The notes under the pieces were generated by a model. The model saw only the letters and a list, made by a program, of their open reading frames with translations. It had not been told where the DNA came from and did no database searches. Position numbers and translations under genes: made by a program. From an uncultured Flavobacteriaceae bacterium (GTDB taxonomy: Bacteria > Bacteroidota > Bacteroidia > Flavobacteriales > Flavobacteriaceae), in assembly GCA_947493175.1 (NCBI GenBank), contig CANLQD010000001.1:1088748-1152747 (forward strand): a stretch of 64,000 nt of DNA, written 5' to 3'. Positions 34,701 through 43,100 of the stretch are shown here, one piece after another. Every line of letters starts with the position of its first letter. Positions within the stretch are counted from its first letter, which is position 1.

Positions 34701-35169
34701 AAAGTCGTACAAAGATAGGGTTGAAAGTTTTATCCGAAAGAACAAACACCACATCGTTATTGATAAGCTACATAAAAATTTACCGATTACTCCAAAGGAA
34801 TTGAAGCTTTTGGAAAAATTTCTCTTTGATCAGGAAACTAGAACTAAGGAAAGATTTGTAGAAGAGTACGGCGAACAGCCCCTAGGTAAATTCGTTAGGA
34901 AGATTATTGGATTGGATATTGAGGTGGCTAATCAACTTTTCAGCGAGCTGATTAAAGTAGAAAATCTTAATGCGAATCAAATTACATTTATCAATTCTAT
35001 AGTAAACTATTTAAATGTCAACGGAACTATTGATAAAAGTTTATTGACTAAACCACCTTTTAATGAAAGTCATGACAAGGGTATATTTGGTATTTTTATA
35101 GAGGAAGATAAAATCGTCCAAATAATTTCTATTTTGGATGAGGTAAATGGCAACGCTGGGATAGCTTAA
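31726..35169 (+). CDS. hsdR: type I restriction endonuclease subunit HsdR with DUF4145 head
   Basis: The 1147-residue motor-nuclease subunit starts with a DUF4145 domain (about residues 1-125, FDFLRLEFPSLYREAIDAEK ... NNAAHGK), then a coiled coil (about 145-205). The nuclease domain has D261 in GFVDYVLWG and E276-A-K278 in VVEAKNT. The SF2 helicase motor has Walker A ATGSGKT near 397-403, DEAH at about 496, LTATPKK, and QMIGRGTRLRPD. The C-terminal part matches EcoEI-type HsdR ends. All catalytic residues look intact. The DUF4145 head is a known but non-universal addition that may be a regulatory or toxin-like module. It is the last large gene of the island. Confidence 0.95.
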   Translation: MSNFDFLRLEFPSLYREAIDAEKFTFKEPRYSALLCRSAMEKAMLWLYENDADLELPYDTKLGALLYAEDFKSIIKPSMFRELNVIRLNGNNAAHGKLVNQYESLHSIKNLFRFLSFVSVYYSEGNPIIPPFNESYLPSGEAEDKAKAVLRKQAEQLQSELDALKESLKKQQELTSENEALKKQLLEREHVVKERKAERLEYIVLETAIPELNTELSTRKLLIDLLLKEAGWENLKKSRDIEFKVTGMPLNVNKSGIGFVDYVLWGKNGLPLAVVEAKNTLQNVEKGKHQASLYADCLEKKYRQRPVIYYSNGYETQIWDDTFYPPREAYGFYTQEELQLLVDRRKTRKDIRNFVVNQDIVNRYYQLEAVQRVAETFVTENQGQLRGKNRKALLVMATGSGKTRTAAAIVDMLTKCDWAKRVLFLADRNALVSQAKNAFKQHLPHLSAIDLTKEIEDKGTRVVFSTYPTIMNKIDELKNEDGRFYGVGHFDVILIDEAHRSVYQKYKSIFDYFDCLLIGLTATPKKDIDINTYELFEIEDDNPTFAYELNRAVEDGYLNPPKAIEVPIKFPLEGVKYKELSKKDKEQYETLFGDPTTGEVFLEEIDKNKLNTWLFNKDTVDKVLHHLMTNGIKVAGGDKLGKTIIFAKNHKHAEFIEKRFNKNYPEYGGTFLRVIDNYAEKAQDLLERFCDDKEELEPQIAVSVDMMDTGVDAPRVVNLVFFKRVKSYTKYWQMIGRGTRLRPDLFGPNLHKEHFVIFDFCGNFEFFEEFPDGLPSNSVKSLTEQLFETKLDIVTAVREKSDASADELQLMGTVLEGLYHSVLMLDENSFAVRGAWRSVKKFKKREKWQNLTRSDITELKSNLSRLISNKNDEDELAKRFDLIVFKLHLALISDFRSQETYVSIIFKVCEGLKKKSNIPSIKEKMPTINAVLTQEFWQEICYSNLEKVREDIRSLLKFLETEKQVPVYSNFEDEIRENEIKEKDIMYSYDNLKSYKDRVESFIRKNKHHIVIDKLHKNLPITPKELKLLEKFLFDQETRTKERFVEEYGEQPLGKFVRKIIGLDIEVANQLFSELIKVENLNANQITFINSIVNYLNVNGTIDKSLLTKPPFNESHDKGIFGIFIEEDKIVQIISILDEVNGNAGIA

Positions 35170-35175
35170 TATTCT

Positions 35176-35209
35176 AACTCCTTACATATTGCACCTTTTG
35201 TAAAGAGTT
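35176..35209. repeat. imperfect inverted repeat at right edge of the defence island
   Basis: AACTCCTTACA (35176-35186) faces TTTTGTAAAGAGTT (35196-35209). The right arm is identical over 14 bases to the arm at 18098-18111 on the left edge. It starts seven bases after the hsdR stop, so a terminator role is also possible. Confidence 0.55.
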
Positions 35210-35219
35210 TACTACTTGG

Positions 35220-35420
35220 GTGAGTCTTCAACTAGAATTTACAAAGTTCAAATACGAGATGGGAATTGATAAACCGATTTTTGTTGATGGCCGTAAAGCT
35301 ATCCTTAGTCATTATATAATCAGAGGACCCCAGCAGACCTTCGGAATGGTCAAGTTCGAAGACGGTTCCATGGAAGAAGTATTCCATAAAAAAATAAAGT
35401 TCGAAGATAGAAGTTCATGA
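35220..35420 (+). CDS. small hypothetical protein (GTG start)
   Basis: The 66-residue protein starts at GTG 35220 and ends in a four-base overlap with the XRE gene, so the two are coupled. The sequence is strand-rich (FGMVKFEDGSMEEVFHKKIKFED) with no catalytic motif or membrane segment. The start lies 11 bases after the inverted repeat at the island edge. It resembles small partners paired with XRE regulators, but I see no clear toxin signature and do not assign a toxin-antitoxin role. Confidence 0.55.
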   Translation: MSLQLEFTKFKYEMGIDKPIFVDGRKAILSHYIIRGPQQTFGMVKFEDGSMEEVFHKKIKFEDRSS

Positions 35421-35614
35421 AAGTCGGAAAGTACTTGAAAAGAATGGGGGAAGACAAGAAATTATCCCAAGTTCAGATGGGCAAACTCATTGGAAAAAGA
35501 CCTGAACGGATCTGCGAATGGGAGAAGGATAAACATGCTATTAAGCTCACGGAATTTTTGGATATTACCAAGAAGCTGGGAATAAAGGATATCAATAAGG
35601 TTTTTAAGGACTAG
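35417..35614 (+). CDS. small XRE-family DNA-binding protein
   Basis: The 65-residue protein is one helix-turn-helix domain of the XRE/Cro type: KYLKRMGEDKKLSQVQMGKLIG, then ERICEWEKDKHAIKL and a closing helix. It overlaps the previous small gene by four bases (ATGA), indicating a two-gene unit just outside the restriction genes. It might regulate itself or the element's right end. There is no dimerisation or sensor domain beyond the HTH. Confidence 0.75.
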   Translation: MKVGKYLKRMGEDKKLSQVQMGKLIGKRPERICEWEKDKHAIKLTEFLDITKKLGIKDINKVFKD

Positions 35615-35813
35615 GGCTCTAAATATACCTTATACTTTGCCAGCTGCATACTATTTCGGCAAACATGCCATTAAAAAATAGAGTTTCTTGGATTTGTAAA
35701 GGCTGTTTAGATAAAAAGTTGAACGAGCTTTTATTAGATGATAAGCCAGAAGGATATTTCCTTTTGTAACATTTTATAACTAAGTTTAATTCACAAAACA
35801 TAAACCGAGTAGT

Positions 35814-36143
35814 ATGGGAAAATTTGAGATTAAAAAAGATAAATCAGGTCAGTTCCGGTTTAATTTGAAAGCTTCCAATGGACAGGTGATTCTAAGCAGC
35901 GAAGCTTACAAAACCAAGGCCTCATGTGACAATGGAATAGCTTCCGTTAGGACAAACTCACAGGACAATAGCAAGTTCGATAGAAAAACGGCGAAGGACG
36001 GGAGCCCTTATTTCAACTTGAAGGCATCCAATGGACAGATTATCGGAGCAAGCGAAATGTATTCTAGTACCTCGGCAATGGAAAACGGAATCGCTTCGGT
36101 AAAAAATAATGCCCCGGATGCGAAGGTAGAAGACAATTCCTAA
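35814..36143 (+). CDS. YegP-like DUF1508 protein (two repeats)
   Basis: The 109-residue protein consists of two DUF1508 repeats: FEIKKDKSGQFRFNLKASNG and FDRKTAKDGSPYFNLKASNG, each ending in an NGIASV segment. YegP-family proteins are small beta-alpha folds of unknown function, widespread in bacteria and common as mobile-element cargo. It stands alone, about 200 bases after the XRE gene, and ends at a strong terminator, which may close the element's right-hand transcript. Confidence 0.85.
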   Translation: MGKFEIKKDKSGQFRFNLKASNGQVILSSEAYKTKASCDNGIASVRTNSQDNSKFDRKTAKDGSPYFNLKASNGQIIGASEMYSSTSAMENGIASVKNNAPDAKVEDNS

Positions 36144-36182
36144 GAATCACTCATTGTATCTTTAGGTTATTGGATATGATGT

Positions 36183-36213
36183 AAAAGACGGCCCCGACTG
36201 GGCCGTCTTTTTA
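36183..36213 (+). terminator. Rho-independent terminator after the YegP-like gene
   Basis: AAAGACGGCCC pairs with GGGCCGTCTTT over 11 bases around a five-base loop, followed by T residues. Confidence 0.85.
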
Positions 36214-36366
36214 TTTAAGGTGTATCAAACAACTACTTGAAGTGAAATTGTATTCAATCCGATAATTGTATGGTTTTTGCAAATTAATATTAACGCAATA
36301 ACACTGCATGAGGTTATTTGATGTCAAATAGAACCAATCAAAATGCCAGAAAAAAAATCGAATTTT

Positions 36367-36387
36367 ATGTGCAAATTATGTGCAAAT
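36367..36387. repeat. tandem decamer next to the tRNA terminator
   Basis: ATGTGCAAAT occurs twice, at 36367-36376 and 36378-36387, separated by one T. It lies near the presumed right end of the element and might belong to the attachment region; it could equally be chance. Confidence 0.35.
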
Positions 36388-36388
36388 G

Positions 36389-36420
36389 AAAAAAGCTTCC
36401 ACGATTAAAATCTTGGAAGC
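36389..36420 (-). terminator. terminator of the tRNA transcript
   Basis: On the minus strand a GCTTCCA / TGGAAGC stem (36395-36401 with 36414-36420) is followed by a T-run. It lies just past the 3' end of the tRNA gene. Confidence 0.75.
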
Positions 36421-36434
36421 CTTTTGTTTATCGG

Positions 36435-36508
36435 TGGTCCCACCTGGGCTCGAACCAGGGACCCTCTGATTATGAGTCAGATGCTCTAACCAACTGAGCT
36501 ATAGGACC
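36435..36508 (-). tRNA. tRNA with CAU anticodon (Met or Ile2)
   Basis: The minus strand folds as a tRNA: acceptor GGTCCTA with TGGGACC, a D-loop GCTCAGTTGGTTAGAGC, anticodon loop CTCATAA with anticodon CAT (36472-36474), and a T-loop GGTTCGAGCCC. The CCA end is not fully encoded. CAU is shared by elongator tRNA-Met and lysidine-modified tRNA-Ile2, which I cannot separate by eye. It marks the change from accessory DNA to conserved chromosome, so it is the likely integration target. Confidence 0.95.
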
Positions 36509-36593
36509 AAATTAGGGGGCAAATTTAACCATTACCACCAACTACACAAAAATATTGATGGCTCATTTGATTTAAAAACTACACGCTCCCTTT

Positions 36594-37010
36594 CTAGGAG
36601 GGCTCGGGAGGGGCCTCCTGGCAAAGTTCCACCAAAACTCCGTTCGAAGATTTTGGGTGCAAAAATGCTACCAATTTGTTATCGGCCCCTTTTTTTGGTT
36701 CCTCATTTAAAACAATAAAACCTTCTGACTTGAGTCGTTTTATTTCGGCCACGATATCATCTACCGCAAAGGCTATGTGATGGATCCCCTCACCCTTCTT
36801 TTCAATAAACTTGGTAATGGGGCTATTCTCGTTGGTCCCGGCCAACAACTCTATTTTATTAGGTCCTGATTTGAAAAAAGATGTGGTAACAGCTTCGGAG
36901 GCCACTTCCTCCATTTTATAGGCAGGTTCCCCGAACAGCTTTGCAAACAGTTGGTTGCTGGCTTCTAAATCTTTCACAGCTATACCGATATGCTCTATTT
37001 TATCCATCAT
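36594..37010 (-). CDS. mce: methylmalonyl-CoA epimerase
   Basis: The 138-residue vicinal-oxygen-chelate enzyme interconverts the epimers of methylmalonyl-CoA, linking propionyl-CoA and succinyl-CoA. It has the epimerase pattern: metal ligands in IEHIGIAV near the start, a middle KIELLAG, EGIHHIAFAVDD, and the terminal VLVELCQE. The length is typical. Two adjacent ATG codons open the gene; the second (37007) fits homologues better. Minus strand, monocistronic, divergent from rbfA. It is the first chromosomal gene right of the tRNA. Confidence 0.93.
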   Translation of the reverse strand: MMDKIEHIGIAVKDLEASNQLFAKLFGEPAYKMEEVASEAVTTSFFKSGPNKIELLAGTNENSPITKFIEKKGEGIHHIAFAVDDIVAEIKRLKSEGFIVLNEEPKKGADNKLVAFLHPKSSNGVLVELCQEAPPEPS

Positions 37011-37158
37011 ATTACATTAGATTTTACTTAACTATTTCTTTTGGAATTGAATGTAGGTAAACTACCTCAAAGCAAACCATGAAACATTTAAATCTCGATT
37101 ATCGAGTAAAAGTAGCCCTTGTAAAAGTACCAAATGATGTCAAAAGTCATAAAAGACC

Positions 37159-37166
37159 TATTTTTG
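37159..37166 (+). promoter_or_regulatory. -7 box directly before rbfA
   Basis: TATTTTTG is a perfect Bacteroidota -7 element and ends only four bases before the rbfA ATG. If used, transcription would start at or near the start codon, giving a leaderless message. A clear -33 element is not seen. Confidence 0.45.
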
Positions 37167-37170
37167 CGGT

Positions 37171-37563
37171 ATGGAAACGCAACGACAGAAAAAGATAGCA
37201 GGGGTCATTCAAAAAGATATCGTTGATATTTTGCAACGCGCTGCCGTAGATGGCGGGCTAAAAGGCACGTTAATTTCCGTTTCCAAAGTCTCCGTAACTA
37301 CCGACCTATCGATTGCCAAGGTATACCTGAGCATTTTTCCCAACAAAGAAGCCGCTGCGCTCTTAGAAGGTATCAAATCAAATCAACCCCTGATCAAGCA
37401 CGAATTGTCCCAACGAACCCGAAACCAGTTGCGACGAGTGCCAGAGTTGTTATTTTACTTGGACGATTCGTTGGATTATATCGAAAACATTGAAAAATCG
37501 TTAAAGGGAGAAGAAAATCCCATTGAAAACAGGGACTTGCTTCCCAAGAGAAAAAAGTCCTGA
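37171..37563 (+). CDS. rbfA: 30S ribosome-binding factor RbfA
   Basis: The 130-residue protein is RbfA, a KH-fold factor for 16S rRNA maturation and cold growth. It has the start RQKKIAGVIQKDIVDILQ, the central VSVTTDLSIAKVYLSIFP and the end RRVPELLFYLDDSLDYIENIEK. Length is normal. The permease gene starts two bases after its stop, so the two are co-transcribed, an arrangement seen in other Flavobacteriia. Confidence 0.95.
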   Translation: METQRQKKIAGVIQKDIVDILQRAAVDGGLKGTLISVSKVSVTTDLSIAKVYLSIFPNKEAAALLEGIKSNQPLIKHELSQRTRNQLRRVPELLFYLDDSLDYIENIEKSLKGEENPIENRDLLPKRKKS

Positions 37564-37565
37564 GC

Positions 37566-38771
37566 TTGAATTTTCCTTTGTACATCGCAAAGCGATACCT
37601 GCGTTCCAAAAGCGGCCAAAATGCGGTGAATATCATCAATTTCATTACTTTTTTGGTCATCGTCATCGGTTCGGCGGCACTCTTTATTGTATTGTCTGGT
37701 TTTGCTGGTCTTAAAACGTTCAGCCTCTCCTTCACCAACACCTTCGACCCTGATCTAAAAGCGACTCCTGCCACGGGAAAGTTTTTCACCGCTTCCCCAG
37801 ACCAGGAACGACAACTGGGTGAACTAAACGGCCTCGCCTCCTACTCCAAGGAATTAGAGGAAAAGGTACTATTGTATCATCGGGAGAAAAGTCATATCGC
37901 CTTTATAAAAGGAGTAGACCAAAACTACAACCAGGTCACCGGAGTAGATAGCACCGTGATCTATGGCAGTTGGAATATTAATGAGGTGCAGGGAGTAGCA
38001 GGTTTGGCCATATCCAATCTTTTAAGTGTTAGCACCGATCAATATCGAAATCCGTTAATGGTTGCCGCCTTAAAACCAGGCAAGGGCTTCATATCTCCCC
38101 AATCAAAAAATAAGATTTACAATGAACTTCCGCTAGTGTTGAGTGGTATCTATGCGGTGGAAGAAGGTTTGGATAAAAAATATGTCTTTGCCGATATCGG
38201 CATGGTACGAGAGCTGCTCGAAAAAGATAGTACACAACTCTCCGGCATTAATTTTAAAGTGAAAAAGGAAGACGACATTCCAAAAATCAAAGAAGGTATC
38301 TCGGCCATTTTCGGCGATGCGGTCATGGTAAAAGACCGGAAGCAGCAAAACAGCTCATTGTACAAAATGCTCAATACCGAAAACGTAGCTACGTATCTAA
38401 TTTTCACCCTAGTACTGGTCATCGCCCTATTCAATGTGGTCGGGGCCATTACCATGATGATTTTAGACAAGCGGCAAAATTCCAAAACCCTCTACAGTTT
38501 GGGGACAACTTTAAAAGAACTGCGTCGCATCTATTTTGTGCAAGGTGTCTTGGTCACAAGCCTAGGTGGGTTCATCGGTGTTGTTATCGGTTCCCTGCTA
38601 ATCGGCTCACAACTGCTGTTTGGGTGGTTGAAAATCACCCCCTCTTTGGCATACCCGGTAGAATTTCAATTCATGAATGTATTGATCGTATTGGCGACCA
38701 TCGTCGTTTTAGGAATCATCGCGGCCAAAATTGCTAGCAGCCGCATTAACGCAAAGCTGATTGCCCAATAA
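37566..38771 (+). CDS. LolC/FtsX-type ABC transporter permease
   Basis: The 401-residue inner-membrane protein has the four-helix MacB/FtsX layout: one helix near residues 21-43 (NIINFITFLVIVIGSAALFIVLSG region), a large periplasmic domain (about 50-270), and three helices in the last 140 residues. It resembles LolC/LolE permeases of lipoprotein release. No ATPase is encoded next to it. The start is TTG at 37566, two bases after rbfA; the N-terminal NFPLYIAKRYLRSKSG is the conserved family start, which supports it. Confidence 0.88.
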   Translation: MNFPLYIAKRYLRSKSGQNAVNIINFITFLVIVIGSAALFIVLSGFAGLKTFSLSFTNTFDPDLKATPATGKFFTASPDQERQLGELNGLASYSKELEEKVLLYHREKSHIAFIKGVDQNYNQVTGVDSTVIYGSWNINEVQGVAGLAISNLLSVSTDQYRNPLMVAALKPGKGFISPQSKNKIYNELPLVLSGIYAVEEGLDKKYVFADIGMVRELLEKDSTQLSGINFKVKKEDDIPKIKEGISAIFGDAVMVKDRKQQNSSLYKMLNTENVATYLIFTLVLVIALFNVVGAITMMILDKRQNSKTLYSLGTTLKELRRIYFVQGVLVTSLGGFIGVVIGSLLIGSQLLFGWLKITPSLAYPVEFQFMNVLIVLATIVVLGIIAAKIASSRINAKLIAQ

Positions 38772-38835
38772 TTCTGGTTTGAAACTGTTGCCTACCCCAG
38801 GGAGCTGTACCGTAAAGTTCCTTATACGGGAGTAG

Positions 38836-39837
38836 CTAGGAAGGAGCCATAAATTCGTAATCCCCGAATATTTTCAATGCTTCCTCGAAAGCATCGAACA
38901 CATCTGACGCATCGTCGCTAGTGACCATTTTCATTCGATACTCCTTGAAGTTGGGAATCCCTTTAAAATAATTGGTATAGTGTCTTCGTGTTTCAAAGAC
39001 GCCCAGTTTTTCACCTTTCCAATCGATGGCCATTTGCAAATGACGGCGTGCCGCCTGTACTCGTTCTTCCATGGTGGGAGGTGCTAAATGGGTGCCGGTC
39101 TTAAAATAATGCTTTACCTCTTTAAAAAACCAGGGATAACCGATACTGGCCCTACCGATCATAGCTCCATCGAGTCCGTACGCATCTCGCATTCGCATAG
39201 CGGCTTCGGGGGAAGCTACATCTCCGTTCCCAAAAACGGGAATATGCATTCGCGGATTGTTCTTCACCTCGGCAATCGGCGCCCAGTCTGCTTCTCCCTT
39301 GTACATCTGTGCACGGGTACGACCGTGAATAGCGATCGACTTAATACCCACATCCTGCAACCGCTCTGCCACCTCAACAATTTTGATGGAATCATGGTCC
39401 CAACCCAGTCGGGTTTTTACCGTAACGGGCAATTTGGTATGTTTCACCATTGCTTCCGTTAAAGAGACCATCAAATTGATGTCCTTTAAAATTCCCGCTC
39501 CTGCACCTTTACTCACTACCTTTTTAACAGGACAGCCAAAGTTAATATCAATGATATCCGGATTTGATTTTTCCACTATTTCCACCGACCGCAGCATCGA
39601 ATCCAAATTCGCCCCGAATATCTGAATACCCACCGGACGCTCTTTTTCATAAATATCCAACTTCATAACGCTCTTGGCAGCGTCACGAATGAGTCCTTCA
39701 GAAGAAATAAACTCCGTGTACACCACATCGGCTCCCTGTTCCTTGCACAAAGCACGAAAGGGCGGGTCACTTACATCTTCCATTGGGGCAAGTAACAATG
39801 GGAAATCGGGTAATTGAATATCTCCTATCTTGGGCAT
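38836..39837 (-). CDS. dusB: tRNA-dihydrouridine synthase B
   Basis: The 333-residue flavoenzyme reduces uridines in the tRNA D-loop. It shows the Dus barrel motifs LLAPMEDVSDPPFR at the start, DINFGCPVKKV with the catalytic Cys, GAGAGILKD, TVKTRLGWD, SIAIHGRTRAQMYKG and GNGDV. Length and order match the DusB/NifR3 branch. It stands alone on the minus strand, convergent with the permease gene. Confidence 0.94.
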   Translation of the reverse strand: MPKIGDIQLPDFPLLLAPMEDVSDPPFRALCKEQGADVVYTEFISSEGLIRDAAKSVMKLDIYEKERPVGIQIFGANLDSMLRSVEIVEKSNPDIIDINFGCPVKKVVSKGAGAGILKDINLMVSLTEAMVKHTKLPVTVKTRLGWDHDSIKIVEVAERLQDVGIKSIAIHGRTRAQMYKGEADWAPIAEVKNNPRMHIPVFGNGDVASPEAAMRMRDAYGLDGAMIGRASIGYPWFFKEVKHYFKTGTHLAPPTMEERVQAARRHLQMAIDWKGEKLGVFETRRHYTNYFKGIPNFKEYRMKMVTSDDASDVFDAFEEALKIFGDYEFMAPS

Positions 39838-39863
39838 GCTATTTCTTTCCTCTTTAAGGAGCG

Positions 39864-39871
39864 CAAAATTA
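39864..39871 (-). promoter_or_regulatory. -7 box upstream of dusB
   Basis: The minus strand reads TAATTTTG here, a perfect TAnnTTTG element 27 bases before the dusB ATG. No clear -33 element is visible. Confidence 0.45.
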
Positions 39872-40153
39872 CATAAAAATGCCCATATTCTTGAAAATCA
39901 GTAGCTCGAACAACTAGCTTAACCTCGCTTTTTTGACAAAATCCTATCAATAACTGACAAGGTAGGTTCAAAAGGCACGGTTTTAACAGTCACTATTCCC
40001 TGAAAGATGTACATAACAACTATATTTAAGAAAGAACAGATAGCTGTAATTCGTAGCTTATCAAGCAGACAACCTTGGTGATGGACCGGAGAAGCTTTCG
40101 AGAGAAGAAGATTTTAAAATATCGATTATTGACTACCCTACCCATATGAAGTT
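39872..40153. other. spacer upstream of the cytochrome/DUF1553 gene
   Basis: With the dusB leader this is a 316-base gap between divergent genes. I see no further gene, hairpin or clear plus-strand promoter in it. Confidence 0.4.
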
Positions 40154-43100
40154 ATGAAAAAAGTACATGTATTCCTTACCGGGCTTTTAGCGGTATTGTT
40201 GATCGGTTGTGGTGTCGATAAGCCGAAGGAGGTATTGCTTGCAGAAAGTCAACTCCCTGAGGTCATCGATTTCAATTATCATATCAAGCCCATCCTATCC
40301 GATAGATGTTTTGTCTGCCATGGTCCGGATAAGCAAAACCAGAAAGCAGACCTTCGACTTGATATTGCCGATTCGGCCTACGCAGCCTTAAAGTCAGGTA
40401 ACGGTTTTGCCATCAAAGCTGGGAATTTGGGAAAAAGCGAGGTGTATCATCGAATGGTGGCTACCGATCTCGATATCGTAATGCCTCCACCAGAGTCGAA
40501 CTTAAAACTTAGTCCGCTAGAAATCGCCTACATCTCCCGATGGATCGAACAAGGCAGCGAATACAAACCCCACTGGGCCTTTACGAAGCCCGAAAAGAAA
40601 AAGGTGCCGGATGTAGGAGAAAATTGGGCCATCAATGAAATAGACCGTTTTATTGCTGCTACATTGGAAAAAAAGGGAATTGAACAGTCTCCTGAATCGC
40701 GTAAAGAAGTTTTGATTCGAAGACTGTATTTTGATTTGATAGGCCTCCCGCCTTCGATTACAGAGGTAGAGCGTCTTATGGCAGACGACCGACCCGATTA
40801 TTACGAAAGATTGGTCGACAGCCTGTTAACCCTTCCTGCCTATGGGGAACGAATGGCCGCTCACTGGCTCGATGTAGCACGTTTTGCCGACAGTGAGGGA
40901 TATTTGGATGACTTTCATCATGAATTCTGGCCGTACCGCGATTGGGTCATCGAAGCCTACAACAAAAACCTGCCCTACGACGATTTTATACTTTGGCAAG
41001 TAGGCGGTGATCAGCTTCCTGGGGCCACGGCAGAACAGCGATTGGCAACAGCTTTTAACCGTTTGCATAAACAAAATTCAGAAGGTGGGGTCATTCCCGA
41101 GGAATTCAGGGTAGAGTACGTTGCCGATAGAACAAATACCGTCGGAACGGCATTTCTGGGCCTTACGGTTGCCTGTGCCCGGTGCCACGATCATAAATAC
41201 GACCCTATATCGCAAAAAGACTATTTTGAGCTTTTTAGTTTCTTTAATAGCACCGTAGAACGGGGTGATGGTATTTTCGCATACAATGCGGTAGAAAACG
41301 GAAATGATATCCCGAACGAGCTTTCCATGAACGCCGGGCCGGTAATGCCAGTACCCAGCGATGAAAATGTCGCTCAAATCTATGAGTTTCTTCAGAAGGA
41401 AATCGACCGAAAATCTTCTGATTTGAAGAAAAAGGTCGAAAAGCGTACCTCATTTGCAGCCGATTGGATACACTCAAAACCAGCGGTAAGCACCCTAGAA
41501 AAAGTAGTCGACAACGCAACTATAGTGGCATTGGATTTTGAACAGTCGACCAATGGTATTAGTAAGGACCGTGCCAAAGGGTCGAAAGACGCTCGTTATT
41601 TCGGGCACAACTTTGTCCCAGGTAAAAAGGGACAAGCTTTGGAGTATCAAGAAGGGCAATTGATTGCAGACGGAAGCCGCATCAGTTTTGAACGAATGGA
41701 GCCTTTTACCGTCAGTTTTTGGATCAAGGCCCCTGAACAATTCGATGAGGCCCGAGTATTCTACAATGGCAACGGCCGCATTCAAGGATACCGTGGCTGG
41801 GAAGTAGTGCTTGACAGTTCTAAACTTTCTTTTCGGCTCAACCATGCACACCCTTATCAGTCATTGGATATCCGTTTAAAAAAGGCGTTGCCCCTGAATG
41901 AATGGCATCACTATGTTTGGACGTATGATGGATCCAGTAAAGCCGGGGGAATGAAAATCTTCGAAAACGGTGCGCCCGTTGAAGTTGATGTTCTTCGGGA
42001 TAATTTGTATCGATCTGCCAAACCATACACCGATAAAAGGGCAACCGTGTACATGCACTACCAAGGACTTATACTGGGAGCCAGTCACTACGACCAACAT
42101 TTTGTTGGTGGTTTCATCGACGACTTTAAGGTGTTGAACAAGGAAGCTGGGCATCTAGTTGCCCATTATTTATACGACGAACAAAAAGGGCTACAGCTAT
42201 TTCAACAGGCAATCGATAATGGCACGCAGGCCGCTAAGGAATTCTATGCCCTGCATCTTGATAAAGACTTGGAAGCCGAACGGAAAGAACTTCAGAAACT
42301 GCAGCTTCGCGAACTACAGACCATCGACACCGTTCAAGAAGTTATGGTCATGGGCGATCTAGACCGGGAACGGCCCACCTACATTTTAGAAAGGGGCGTT
42401 TACGATGCTCCCGGAGAACAGGTTACAAAAGATGTTCCCGAAACCATTCTATCGTGGCCCGACGATCTTCCCCGCAATCGCTACGGACTTGGAAAATGGC
42501 TCATTCACGAAGATCATCCGCTAACGGCGCGGGTGGCGGTCAACCAACTTTGGTATCTGATATTCGGAAAAGGTTTGGTAAAGACCAACGGCGATTTTGG
42601 AAATCAAGGGGCATTGCCCAGCCATCCTGAATTGTTAGATTGGTTGGCGGTCGATTTCCGGGAGAATGGGTGGAATGTAAAACGACTCGTTCGCCAAATG
42701 GTAACTTCGGCTACCTATAAACAATCCTCGGCGGTTCGAGAGGACCTACAAGATATTGACCCGGATAATATATTGTTAGCTCGAAGCCCTAGATACCGGC
42801 GATCTGCAGAAATGGTGCGTGACAATATACTGGCCGCAAGCGGACTATTGAAATCCGGTATTGGCGGGAAATCGGTATTTCCCTATCAGCCAGAAGGTTT
42901 ATGGAGCGAGACCATTAGCCATCCCTTTTTTCCTGATTATGAAATCGATTATGAAAACGGTCTCTACCGACGCAGTATCTACACTTTTTGGAAACGCAAC
43001 GTGCCAGCACCCGACATGCTGGTCTTCGACGCTTCGAACCGTAGTGAATGTCAAGTACAACGACAGCGTAGCAATACCCCTTTACAAGCCATGGTGTTAT

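Noticed and set aside
35220..35614. Small gene plus XRE gene as a toxin-antitoxin pair
   Set aside because: Size and coupling fit, but the first protein shows no known toxin motif.
36367..36387. Tandem ATGTGCAAAT also fits GTGCA-N7-TGCAA, close to the WYL motif
   Set aside because: It is a direct rather than inverted repeat, lacks a -7 box and a following gene, so I do not count it as a fourth operator.
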